Assembly: GCA_019639155.1 (NCBI GenBank)
Contig: JAHBSJ010000012.1
Location: forward strand, 43,356-107,355
Length of the DNA: 64,000 nucleotides
Origin: Acidobacteriota bacterium
GTDB taxonomy: Bacteria; Acidobacteriota; Blastocatellia; Pyrinomonadales; Pyrinomonadaceae
Reading direction: 5' to 3'
Shown in pieces: positions 35,954-43,908 of the stretch. Below the pieces are notes generated by a model. It had not been told where the DNA came from. It was given only the letters and a program-made list of their open reading frames with translations, and searched no databases. Position 1 is the stretch's first letter, and the number at the start of each line of letters is the position of its first letter. Made by a program: the position numbers and the translations under genes.

Positions 35954-37066
35954 ATGACGAACGGGCTCAGAAGTTTTGGCCTTTTGCTGATGATGGCACT
36001 GTTTGCGGTAGCTGTCCTTTCACAGGTCAAGCCGCCCGACGACGGCGAGACGATCCGCGTCGAGACGAATCTTATCGAGGTTCCCGTAGCTGTTTACGAC
36101 CGGAACGGCGGCGTTATCTCAGGCTTGAAGCGGGAGAACTTCGTCCTCTACGAAGACGGGAAAAAGCAGGAGATCACCGAGTTTTTTCTCGCTCGGACGC
36201 CGTTCGAGATCGCGTTGCTGCTCGACACTTCCGGCTCGGCCCGCGGCGAGCTGCCTTTGATTCGACGTGCCGCTCATGCCTTCATTGATTCGCTCCGGCC
36301 GGGCGATAAGGTCGCCCTGATCGCGTACAACACCATCCGCGACATTTCGGAGGTTCGGTCGTCGAGTGTCGTGCTTTCGGGCCTGACCTCTGATCGAGCG
36401 AGGCTTCGTGCAGCGATCGATAGGGTTTCCACGAGCAATTCGACGCCGTATTACGATTCGCTGATACAGATCGCCGATGAAGTTTTCAACGTACCAGACG
36501 GAACAGAACGCCGCGGACGGCGTGCGGTCGTTGCGTTGACCGACGGTGTGGATTCTGCGAGCGGTGCCGATTTCGACCTTGCGAAAGAAAAAATGCTCGA
36601 ACACGGCATTACCGCTTTCTTCGTCAAAGCCGATACGCGCGATTTTTTCGAAGAAAATCTCTTGGGCGATTGCCAGACGGCGACGAAATTCTCAGGAGCA
36701 CAGATACGCCGCTATTACCGTACGATCCTGAACAGTCAGCGAACGGAAAGGGCGACGTCCTTTTGTCAACTGGGCGATTTTGAAAGGCTCGCCGTCAGCA
36801 AACGCCTCTATGAGGTTGCCGACCGCGAGATGGATCAACTCGCGAAAGCGTCAGGCGGAGTTGTGATGCCGCTTGCCGACATTGCGGACGCACGTATGGC
36901 TTTCAAGAAGGTAGCGGACGTCATCGGCACGACGTTTTCGCTTGGGTATTATCCTTCGAACGACAAAAAGGACGGCAGTTTTCGAAAGATCACGGTCGAA
37001 CTGAAAGGCATGCCCGCGGGAGCGACCGTAAAGGCCCGCGAAGGCTACACCGCACCGAGAAACTGA
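35954..37066 (+). CDS. Secreted VWFA-related acidobacterial domain protein (second copy)
   Basis: A 370-residue exported protein (signal peptide ending LSQ). It has the same lead-in as the protein at 12546 (IRVETNLIEVPVAVYDRNGG) and a von Willebrand A domain with intact MIDAS (LLDTSGSARG) and LTDGVDSA. An insert of about 50 residues between these and the C-terminal FSLGYYPSN strand contains two cysteines (GDCQTATKF, TSFCQLGD). A GTG one codon upstream is an alternative start. Function unknown; likely a surface or periplasmic ligand-binding protein. Confidence 0.87.
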   Translation: MTNGLRSFGLLLMMALFAVAVLSQVKPPDDGETIRVETNLIEVPVAVYDRNGGVISGLKRENFVLYEDGKKQEITEFFLARTPFEIALLLDTSGSARGELPLIRRAAHAFIDSLRPGDKVALIAYNTIRDISEVRSSSVVLSGLTSDRARLRAAIDRVSTSNSTPYYDSLIQIADEVFNVPDGTERRGRRAVVALTDGVDSASGADFDLAKEKMLEHGITAFFVKADTRDFFEENLLGDCQTATKFSGAQIRRYYRTILNSQRTERATSFCQLGDFERLAVSKRLYEVADREMDQLAKASGGVVMPLADIADARMAFKKVADVIGTTFSLGYYPSNDKKDGSFRKITVELKGMPAGATVKAREGYTAPRN

Positions 37067-37205
37067 AAAAGTGAAAGAGTGAAAAGGCGAAAACGTGCGT
37101 AACCGCGATCAATCGCCCGGGCGCATTGGAAATGACGAGCAAAAACAGCGGTCGACGCGTCAAACGGGAGGTGCCGCTTTTTCACTTTTCCACCTTTTCC
37201 CTTTA
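37063..37205. repeat. Inverted GTGAAAA-type heptamer arrays flanking a spacer
   Basis: Degenerate GTGAAAA repeats (37063-37092) at the end of the VWFA gene face an inverted set TTTTCAC/CCTTTTTCC (37175-37203) just before deoB, about 80 bases apart. The arrangement is like a small non-autonomous element, but no target duplication is seen. Confidence 0.5.
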
Positions 37206-37215
37206 ACATCATGTT

Positions 37216-38391
37216 ATGAGCAAGTTTCGACGAATTTGTTTGGTAGTTCTGGATTCCGCTGGGATCGGTGAGATGCCGGATGCGGCAGAATGGGGTGACG
37301 CAGGTTCGAACACGCTCGGCAGCGTGTTCGCGTCGCGGCGTGTAAATGTACCGAATCTTGCCGCGATGGGCTTGGGGAACATCGCACCGCTGGCGCATGT
37401 CGAACCTGCGGCGTCGCCGACCGGCAGTTACGGTAAATGCACGCTCAAATCCGACGGCAAAGACACGACTACGGGGCATTGGGAGATGGCCGGGATCATC
37501 CTGAAGCAAGGTTTTCCCAAGTTTCCCGACGGATTTCCGCCGCGTATCATTGATGAATTCGAACGAAAAGCGAATGTGCCGGGCGTGCTCGGCAATATTC
37601 CCGCGAGCGGCACCGAGATAATCAAACAGCTCGGCGAAGAGCACGTTCGCACCGGCAAACCGATCGTTTATACGTCTGCTGACAGCGTATTTCAGATCGC
37701 CGCACACGAAGAGGTCGTGCCTTTGGACCGCCTTTATGAGATGTGCGAGATTGCGAGGAACATCCTGCACGGCCCGGACGAGGTCGCACGCGTCATCGCA
37801 CGGCCATTTGTCGGCGAAACTGCCGAAACGTTCAAACGCACCGAGAATCGGCACGATTACGCCGTGCCTCCGCCGGCAGGGAATCTGCTTCCGGTGATGA
37901 AAGACGTTGGTTTGGACGTCGTTTGTATCGGAAAGATCGCCTCGATCTACGACAATCTGGGCGTGACCGAGGAACTCACCGCAAAGAACAACGATCAGAC
38001 GATCGATCAGACGATAAATGCGTTAAATGCTGACACTACGGGACTTATATTCAGCAATCTGGTCGATTTTGATATGTTATACGGCCACCGACGCGACGTT
38101 GAGGGCTACGCGAAAGCCCTCGAGCATTTCGATGCACGGCTCACGGAGATCACGGCGGCGTTGAACAACGACGACCTGCTCATTATGACCGCCGATCACG
38201 GCAATGACCCCGCCTTTCCCGGCTCTGACCACACGCGTGAATACGTTCCGCTGCTCGTTTTCGGCAAAAATGCACGCGCGGGCGTCGATCTCGGCACCAG
38301 ACAGTCTCTATCCGACATCGGGCAGACGATCGCAGAGAACTTCGGCCTGCGTATAGAAGACGGCGTGAGTTTTTTGAACGAGGTGAGCTAG
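37216..38391 (+). CDS. deoB: Phosphopentomutase
   Basis: Interconverts ribose- or deoxyribose-1- and 5-phosphates in nucleoside catabolism. The 391-residue alkaline-phosphatase-superfamily enzyme has the metal site motifs LVVLDSAGIGEMPDA (residues 8-22), DGKDTTTGHWEMAG with the phosphorylated Thr, and MTADHGNDP..DHTREYVPLL near the C-terminus. Length matches the family. Its stop codon overlaps the start of the DUF4258 gene by one base. Confidence 0.97.
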   Translation: MSKFRRICLVVLDSAGIGEMPDAAEWGDAGSNTLGSVFASRRVNVPNLAAMGLGNIAPLAHVEPAASPTGSYGKCTLKSDGKDTTTGHWEMAGIILKQGFPKFPDGFPPRIIDEFERKANVPGVLGNIPASGTEIIKQLGEEHVRTGKPIVYTSADSVFQIAAHEEVVPLDRLYEMCEIARNILHGPDEVARVIARPFVGETAETFKRTENRHDYAVPPPAGNLLPVMKDVGLDVVCIGKIASIYDNLGVTEELTAKNNDQTIDQTINALNADTTGLIFSNLVDFDMLYGHRRDVEGYAKALEHFDARLTEITAALNNDDLLIMTADHGNDPAFPGSDHTREYVPLLVFGKNARAGVDLGTRQSLSDIGQTIAENFGLRIEDGVSFLNEVS

Positions 38392-38690
38392 TGTTCGAAG
38401 ACATTCGAGATAAGATTCGAAACCTGGTTCGTTCGCTAGACTATGTCATGACGATCCACGGTGAGGAGGAGATGAGCAATGACGATCTCTCGATCTTTGA
38501 TGTCGAACATGCTTTGTTGAACGGTGAAGTGGTCGAACGCCAACGAGAAGAAGGAACGCGTGAATCGAAGTATTTGGTGGCCGGCACTACTGCCGACAAT
38601 GACGAAATAATTGTCGTGACAAAAATCAGCAATACAGGCAAACTTATTATTATTACGGTCTATCGTGAGGCGGAAAGTTATGGGAATTGA
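38391..38690 (+). CDS. DUF4258 protein, probable toxin of a type II pair
   Basis: A 99-residue protein with the DUF4258 pattern: YVMTIHGEEEMSNDDLSIFDVEHAL, a central GEVVERQ, and closing strands IIVVTKI..LIIITVYRE. DUF4258 belongs to the RelE/MqsR-like ribonuclease-fold toxins. Translation starts at GTG 38391 within TAGTG, coupled to the deoB stop. It overlaps the YgiT-like gene by 11 bases, the usual toxin-first order for MqsR/MqsA-type pairs. The toxin role is inferred from family and partner. Confidence 0.8.
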   Translation: MFEDIRDKIRNLVRSLDYVMTIHGEEEMSNDDLSIFDVEHALLNGEVVERQREEGTRESKYLVAGTTADNDEIIVVTKISNTGKLIIITVYREAESYGN

Positions 38691-38922
38691 ACAAGTAAAT
38701 TGCGACATGTGCGGAGAACATGGGGCGAGAGTGATACATGTGGCTCGTAGTTATGGTTCCGGTGCCGATCTTTTGGTTATCGAGAATGTTCCTGTCGTAT
38801 CGTGCCCTCATTGTGGTGAAAGCTATCTCACCGCAGCGACCTTGCGAGAGATCGAAAAGATAAAACAGAACCGAACAACGTACGCGTCACCACGTCCTGT
38901 GCCGGTCGCGGCGTTTGTTTAG
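38680..38922 (+). CDS. YgiT-type zinc-finger protein, probable antitoxin
   Basis: An 80-residue protein with two CxxC pairs (NCDMCG, residues 8-11; SCPHCG, about 43-46), the zinc site of the MqsA/YgiT antitoxin N-terminal domain. The C-terminal DNA-binding helix-turn-helix of MqsA is absent, so it may neutralise the toxin without repressing the operon, or rely on another regulator such as the Cro/C1-type protein encoded seven bases further on the other strand. ATG 38680 is preceded by GAGG. Confidence 0.82.
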   Translation: MGIEQVNCDMCGEHGARVIHVARSYGSGADLLVIENVPVVSCPHCGESYLTAATLREIEKIKQNRTTYASPRPVPVAAFV

Positions 38923-38928
38923 ACAAGC

Positions 38929-39282
38929 CTATTCGCCATTTTTGAGGCTCGCGAGCATATCGCGGGCCTCGTTTAGTTTATCGAGCGGGACCTCGTGCAA
39001 AATATTGCCGATGTCGGCGGCGTTATCGTCACGCATCAGCCCCTTAAGCGGATGCCGCGCGACGTCAACGCCGTCGCGGTCGGGTTTCCACGCATACAGG
39101 TCGTTCGGTGTGCAATTCAGCCGCTCACATATCAGCTCCATGTGCCGATAACTGATCGACTTCACGCGTCCACTCAAAAGATTCCACGCCGTGCTGTGCG
39201 ATATCCCCAGTTTTCGCAGCGTCTTGAAAGGATCTTTGACACCCCGAACCGCAAAAATACGAACCAGATCGACCTTTAGCAT
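38929..39282 (-). CDS. Cro/C1-type helix-turn-helix regulator
   Basis: A 117-residue DNA-binding protein with an XRE-type HTH (residues about 18-66: LRKLGISHSTAWNLLSGRVKSISYRHMELICERLNCTPNDLY, in parts). The C-terminal half (KPDRDGVDVARHPLKGL) is found in single-domain regulators of this class. ATG 39282 is preceded by AAGG; a start nine codons earlier would fall in the repeat array. It is convergent with the YgiT gene. The 21-bp array directly upstream (39300-39509) covers its promoter region and could be its operator field. Confidence 0.87.
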   Translation of the reverse strand: MLKVDLVRIFAVRGVKDPFKTLRKLGISHSTAWNLLSGRVKSISYRHMELICERLNCTPNDLYAWKPDRDGVDVARHPLKGLMRDDNAADIGNILHEVPLDKLNEARDMLASLKNGE

Positions 39283-39299
39283 AAACAACCTTCCGTAAT

Positions 39300-39509
39300 A
39301 TAAAACCAACAGTTAAAAACATACCACTATGTGTTAATAATATACCACTAAGTGTTAATAATATGCGACAAACTGTTAATAATATAAAACCATCAGTGCA
39401 TTATGTACCACTAACTGTTAAAAACATACCATCAACCATTAAAAACATACTACTAAGTATGCGAAACATACCACTAACCATCAAAAACACAAAACCCGAC
39501 CCGCAGAAC
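39300..39509. repeat. Array of ten 21-bp tandem repeats
   Basis: Ten head-to-tail units of exactly 21 bp start at 39300, 39321, 39342, 39363, 39384, 39405, 39426, 39447, 39468 and 39489. The consensus is about ATACCACTAAC-TGTTAAAAAC in two parts, AT-rich, with units differing at 3-9 positions; the last one is strongly diverged. On the + strand a frame is open from 39285 to 39554 and each unit reads as a heptapeptide close to IPLTVKN, but the only start (ATG 39363) has no ribosome site. It fills the 336-base gap between the HTH gene and the nuclease gene. Confidence 0.9.
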
Positions 39510-39618
39510 ACACCGCCGCGGAGCCGATTCAAATATGACGCGAACAAAAAATGAATTCTCTGAGATCTGCTCAACGCCTGCCGCAATAAAATGCTAAATT
39601 TTGGTCTATTCTTTTAGC

Positions 39619-41223
39619 TTAGATGAGTCGGTCCCAGGCTTTAGGAAAATATCTGTCTTTAAGGAAGATTGACAGTATTATCAAGGCACTCGCTCCCAGT
39701 CGATTCTCGACCTCAAAATATCTCGTCTCATGCTTATAATGCTCCGCATAACTGTCTTCTTTTCGTCCGGTCAGAGATTGGGCATGAGGGATATTTGGGT
39801 AATGTACACATGTTTCAGTTTCAATTAGCGCTATTCCCGAAGAATCAGGTATCTGCCAATAGTTATAAGAGATTTCGCAGGCCGAGAAATCATTCACTAA
39901 GTCTGAATAAAGTTTGTCGTCCTCCAAAAAAGCCGCCAAATCTGTAAGAATAGTCGCGAGGAAGGAACTTCTATTTCTTTCAACATCAATAAAATCAAAC
40001 GGATAGCCAACGAGAGTTCTTATTTCTTCATCCTCGCATGCATCAAAATGGGGCAAGCCGAATCGATCCTCTGTTTGATTACACAGCCAAATCGCAGATT
40101 TCGTGATCAGGTTTCTGACTTCGTCGAGCTTATTCGCCCGCTTCAATGCTATGCATGCCCAAACGAGAGAAACCCCATAACGATCGCCCGGTACGTGACC
40201 TACTCCATGCTCCGTTTCAATTAACTTGAGTAGGAACCTGGCCATGTCATTTGTCTCGCCCTCGTCATTAGATAGAAGATTGATCAGGCTCGCAATCTCG
40301 ATGACTCGATTGCACCATATCAAATATTGGACAATCGGAAATGGAAACGACGCTATGCACAGATGGACAAGCGAGCAATCCGAATTTTCCCAATCCTTTT
40401 TAAAGGCCTCAAGAAACTGCCTACAAAGTGGTAGTACCTCGTCAAAAACCAGTTCGTCGTAGATCGTTTTCAGATCATCAGAATAATGATCGTATGACTG
40501 ATTTATTAAAAACCGAGCTAATGCTAAATAGGTCGTGATAGCCTCATATATATGGTGGGCCTCTATTTGCTTGGTGGCAATTATATCTGCTTCCAATGAT
40601 GCTCTAAACACGCGGGTCTTTACGTCAAGTCTCTCGTCGAACCATATTCGTGAATAAAGTTCAATTTCACGGTCGGATAGGTTCCCATCAATCGCCTTAC
40701 TGTAAGTTAAGTAAAAGTCAGCAATCTCTCTTGCACCTTTTGCGGTGGCTCTATGTACTCCAGCTAATCCATAGTCCTGTGCAAATTCAATTAGATTGTT
40801 CTTTCCCCAGAATTCAACCCTATGCCGGCTATATCTCTGTTCAAGCTCATCGTTAAAATTATTCATTAAGATAAATGCATTATCTACAAGCTCTCCGGTC
40901 GTCATAAGCAAAGTTTTCTGGGGCAAGGTTCGGTCAAGTTGTGGGTGGGATAAGTTGCGAGTCACGACCGCCTCAAGCAGTTGACCCATAATATTATTTC
41001 TAAAATCAACCTGCCTGATGTCGCCGCGTTTTGCCTGGATTACGTATTGATAAGTGATGCTATTTTCGGATCGTTTCGCTATGAAGTCTTTTCCAAACTC
41101 TCGACCTCCGTCGGTAATGTGAATATCGTAGAAGCCCATCGCGTGAAGTAACGACAAAAATGGGTAGTAGAACTCACGTTCTTTGACGCTGTTAAGATAG
41201 TCTTCTAGAACGTTTCTTAGCAT
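39619..41223 (-). CDS. Mrr-like PD-(D/E)XK restriction endonuclease domain protein
   Basis: A 534-residue protein. Residues about 12-75 form a restriction-endonuclease-like core: EFYYPFLSLLHAMGF, GGREFGKDFIAK with the catalytic Asp, and YVIQAKRGDI with the (Q)xK motif, as in Mrr_cat nucleases. The remaining 400 residues are helical with no family I recognise and may sense or bind a target. GAGAGG lies six bases before ATG 41223; the gene overlaps its upstream partner by 32 bases. Base composition is clearly more AT-rich than neighbours, a sign of transfer. Role in defence against foreign DNA is inference. Confidence 0.72.
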   Translation of the reverse strand: MLRNVLEDYLNSVKEREFYYPFLSLLHAMGFYDIHITDGGREFGKDFIAKRSENSITYQYVIQAKRGDIRQVDFRNNIMGQLLEAVVTRNLSHPQLDRTLPQKTLLMTTGELVDNAFILMNNFNDELEQRYSRHRVEFWGKNNLIEFAQDYGLAGVHRATAKGAREIADFYLTYSKAIDGNLSDREIELYSRIWFDERLDVKTRVFRASLEADIIATKQIEAHHIYEAITTYLALARFLINQSYDHYSDDLKTIYDELVFDEVLPLCRQFLEAFKKDWENSDCSLVHLCIASFPFPIVQYLIWCNRVIEIASLINLLSNDEGETNDMARFLLKLIETEHGVGHVPGDRYGVSLVWACIALKRANKLDEVRNLITKSAIWLCNQTEDRFGLPHFDACEDEEIRTLVGYPFDFIDVERNRSSFLATILTDLAAFLEDDKLYSDLVNDFSACEISYNYWQIPDSSGIALIETETCVHYPNIPHAQSLTGRKEDSYAEHYKHETRYFEVENRLGASALIILSIFLKDRYFPKAWDRLI

Positions 41224-41800
41224 TAAATTCCTCTCTCTTTGCATTTAATATTTCGTCGATCTTTAATTTTTGTTCGTCTGTTGGGGCGATGGATTGCAAA
41301 GTCTTTAGGGTATCCGGATGAACGTAAAGACATAAGTCATGGTTCCCGTCCTGATCAAAACTGATCTCCATTGTCTTTAACATTTCAATTTGAGCGTCCC
41401 AAATGTTCTTGAATCGAGAATCGATAACATTTCCTACCGCGTTGGTAGTCCTACTCACAACATTGAAAAGTTGTTTAACCGCATCCTCATTAAAATCCTC
41501 GAATATTTTATAGATTACTCTGACGAACTCATCGACATTAGTTGTTCGATAAATCCCAGCGTCAACTAAAACGTTGGTTGTATAGTGCTCCATCGCAGTG
41601 TCTACAACAGTCGGTTCGCTGACTTGTCTAGTTATTCCACCGTGCGAGACTTGAACTACTCGGATCTTTCCTAATATCGGGTGATTCTTATTCAAGCCAG
41701 TCTTTATGTCACCTATGAGTTTCATAATTGCGGTTTCATAATTTTCCATGCGATATGAAAGAGAGATTGGAATTCTAGGAACTTTGTTCGATCTGGACAT
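41192..41800 (-). CDS. Unknown protein, partner of the Mrr-like nuclease
   Basis: A 202-residue protein with no signal peptide or membrane helix. I recognise no domain. It appears alpha/beta in the first half (RIPISLSYRMENYETAIMKLIGD; ILGKIRVVQVSHGG) and helical later, with a lysine/arginine-rich tail (FNAKKRSRRLS) suited to nucleic acid contact. The gene overlaps the nuclease gene by 32 bases, so the two are translated together. Same low GC. It may be the sensor, a specificity factor or the protective partner of the nuclease. Confidence 0.65.
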   Translation of the reverse strand: MSRSNKVPRIPISLSYRMENYETAIMKLIGDIKTGLNKNHPILGKIRVVQVSHGGITRQVSEPTVVDTAMEHYTTNVLVDAGIYRTTNVDEFVRVIYKIFEDFNEDAVKQLFNVVSRTTNAVGNVIDSRFKNIWDAQIEMLKTMEISFDQDGNHDLCLYVHPDTLKTLQSIAPTDEQKLKIDEILNAKREEFNAKKRSRRLS

Positions 41801-41939
41801 AGTGACTTAGTTTCTCGTTTGCCGTTACTTTTGCAAACATTATTTCCACATATCGTTTGTTATAATCACGCCCCGTTTAATATAAACTGTTCATCAAAAA
41901 AATGTTATTGCTAGCTGAAGCCCGTTTGCAAAATAGGCA

Positions 41940-42800
41940 GCTCGCTTCTTGACCAAGAAGTGAGCCATTAAGGCGTGCGAGATGGTGGAGGCGGGGTGTT
42001 GGGCTAAGGCACGGGTGGGTTTGGTGGGGTGTTCGGTGGCTGAGGCTGGCGGGGATTTATTGGATCGGCGGGAAGATCGTTGCTCCCTTTCAGGGAGCGG
42101 ATGTTTTTTTGGGTCTGACGTAGGGTTACGCTTCGCTCACGCTAGGTTATTTTATTCGTCACCGTTGGTGACGGGGCGATATTTGGTCGGTTTCGTAGGG
42201 TTACGCTTCGCTCACGCTAGGTTATTTTATTTGTCACCGTTGATGACGGGGCGACGCGATGTTTGTAATTATTCGCGATCATTTCAGCGAGATCGATAAA
42301 GTTTCGGCGGGGTGTTGGGCTAAAGCCCGGTTGATCATTTGCTGCCTGATCCACTAGCTGAAGCTAGTGGCAATTATTTAAGGTAGTGGCACGACGGCGT
42401 TGTCTCCAACGGAGACGGAGAATATAGCGTAGGGTGAAACCCTACGATAGGTTGGAACAGAATTGCGTCCCGGAATGGGACGAACAGCATTGCGGCGGTC
42501 GTTGCTCCCTTTCAGGGAGCGGATGTTTTTTTTGGATCTGACGTAGGGTTACGCTTCGCTCACCCTACGCTATTTTATTTGTCACCGTTGGTGACAAGAG
42601 AATGACGCTCTTGCGATCATTTCAGCAAGATCGATAAAGGTTTCGGCGGGGTGTTGGGCTAAAGCCCGGTTGATCATTTGCTGCCTGATCCACTAGCTAA
42701 AGCTAGTGGCAATTCATAAGATCGGCCTTTTACTCCTGATCCAACAGCTAAAGCTAGTGGCAATTCATAAGATCACCTTTTGAACCTTATCTATTGGCTA
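41940..42800. repeat. Cluster of short palindromes and duplicated segments, non-coding
   Basis: No gene lies between 41801 and 42847. Perfect hairpins include GCTCCCT/AGGGAGC (42082-42098 and again 42504-42520), CCACTAGCT/AGCTAGTGG (42351-42370), GTCTCC/GGAGAC (42402-42416), CGTAGGGT/ACCCTACG (42428-42446) and CGTCCC/GGGACG (42466-42482), plus GGGCTAAAGCCC. A segment of about 100 bases (42275-42375) is repeated at 42613-42714 with only about three differences, and a 60-base segment occurs at 42119, 42194 and 42542. An apparent frame at 41982-42299 is repeat sequence only. Confidence 0.88.
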
Positions 42801-42847
42801 ATGCTGGCGGCAAAAACGCAGGTGGGAGGCTGCGTTTGTTGTCAATA

Positions 42848-43570
42848 TCAGATCTTGTAGCGGGTGAATTTGAGGCCGGAGATCTGTTTGTATTGGGGCG
42901 AGTCGGCGCCGTAGAGGGATTTGACGTATTTTTTGACGAGCAGGGCGAGGTCGACGAGGCCTGTGCCTTCGGCGTAGAGGATCTGGTTGCGTGCGATACG
43001 CGCGTTAGAGAGCGGCGGGATGGCGTTGGCGACGGCGGCGTTCGCGGCTTTGAGGGCAGAGGAATACGCCTGAAGCGTAGCGATCTGGATGTCGGTCTCG
43101 TTCGGTGCGTAGGAGCCGGAATCGATGAGCACCTGTAGGAAATTATCGAGGTGTTCGACGAGCTGGACGTAGGATTGCTGCGAGACCGAGTTGCCTTCGC
43201 TTTCGTCTTCGGGAGTATTCGGGTCATCGACGAGCGTTCTGGCACGCGTGCCGTCGATCTTGCGTTTGAAGGTGCGTGCGTCGTCGACGTCCTTTTGCGA
43301 TGCACCGGACGCCTCAAAGGCGTTGATGGCTCGCGTGGTGATCTTGCGGATGCCTTCGAAAGCCTCCTGACGGTCGTTGACGACCATTTTATACGGCCCC
43401 ATAGCGGCCGTGACGTCGTCGATGGCTCCGTCGGCGGCGGTCTTTTTTGCACCGAGTGCGGCGACGGTTATAAGCGGGTTCGTCGGATCGTAATCCGTTC
43501 CGTAAGACGTGACAAATGCGATCATTTGACCGAAATTAGCTGCGTTGCGTGCGTGGCCTACTTCTGACAT
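42848..43570 (-). CDS. Conserved-looking protein of unknown function
   Basis: A 240-residue soluble protein starting MSEVGHARNAANF. It is alanine-rich and almost wholly helical (AALGAKKTAADGAIDDV; FEGIRKITTRAINAFEASG; SSALKAANAAVANA), with an acidic central linker (DDPNTPEDESEGN). I believe related proteins beginning MSEVGHAKN occur in Bacteroidetes and other phyla, but no function is known to me. It stands alone between repeat-rich DNA and an empty gap. Confidence 0.72.
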   Translation of the reverse strand: MSEVGHARNAANFGQMIAFVTSYGTDYDPTNPLITVAALGAKKTAADGAIDDVTAAMGPYKMVVNDRQEAFEGIRKITTRAINAFEASGASQKDVDDARTFKRKIDGTRARTLVDDPNTPEDESEGNSVSQQSYVQLVEHLDNFLQVLIDSGSYAPNETDIQIATLQAYSSALKAANAAVANAIPPLSNARIARNQILYAEGTGLVDLALLVKKYVKSLYGADSPQYKQISGLKFTRYKI

Positions 43571-43908
43571 ACGTTTTGCTGAGTTTGTGACGCCTATGGG
43601 AAAGCCGAATCAGTGTCGGGAAAGAAACGGAAAGACGTTTCGAAACGCCGCCAAGAAAGGCTTGGGACGGCCGTGGGCGAGGCGAGCACAAACTATCAGC
43701 TTTACAAAAGACCCGCCGCCGACGTGCGCCATTACAACGAACCCGCCTTCGATCGGCTGTTTTATTGTGATTTGCAGAACTATATGTCAACAGGAAATTT
43801 GTGTCAAGAGCCGCAGCCGGCGAGGCTCGGCGTTTGGAAAATAGGCCGTTTGCCTTTAGTTTATAGCTGTCAGCATTTTCAATTTTCTACCTTCAGGAGC
43901 TCGCTTTT
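43571..43908. other. Intergenic gap with no recognised content
   Basis: This 338-base gap lies between divergent genes. An open frame on the + strand runs from 43613 past the start of the DUF885 gene, but its composition and lack of a ribosome site do not support it. I see no hairpin or strong promoter. The DUF885 start has AGGAG about ten bases upstream. Confidence 0.5.

Noticed and set aside
39300..39509. CRISPR array
   Set aside because: Units are contiguous with no spacers, and 21 bp is too short; there are no cas genes in the window. The 36-bp ladder at 45754-45846 has only 9-base spacers and hairpin-derived units, and the 63865 array also has no spacers.
39363..39554. 63-residue heptad-repeat protein as a firm gene
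   Set aside because: No Shine-Dalgarno, start codon falls inside the repeat field, and the open frame follows from the 21-bp period itself; left as part of the repeat entry.
41982..42299. 105-residue frame with repeated GLRFAHARLFY
   Set aside because: Consists of the duplicated non-coding palindrome segments; no ribosome site.
42787..43452. 221-residue reverse frame rich in Arg, Pro, Ser and Thr
   Set aside because: Out of frame with the MSEVGHARN protein (42848-43570) on the same strand; its low-complexity composition is that of a shifted frame.
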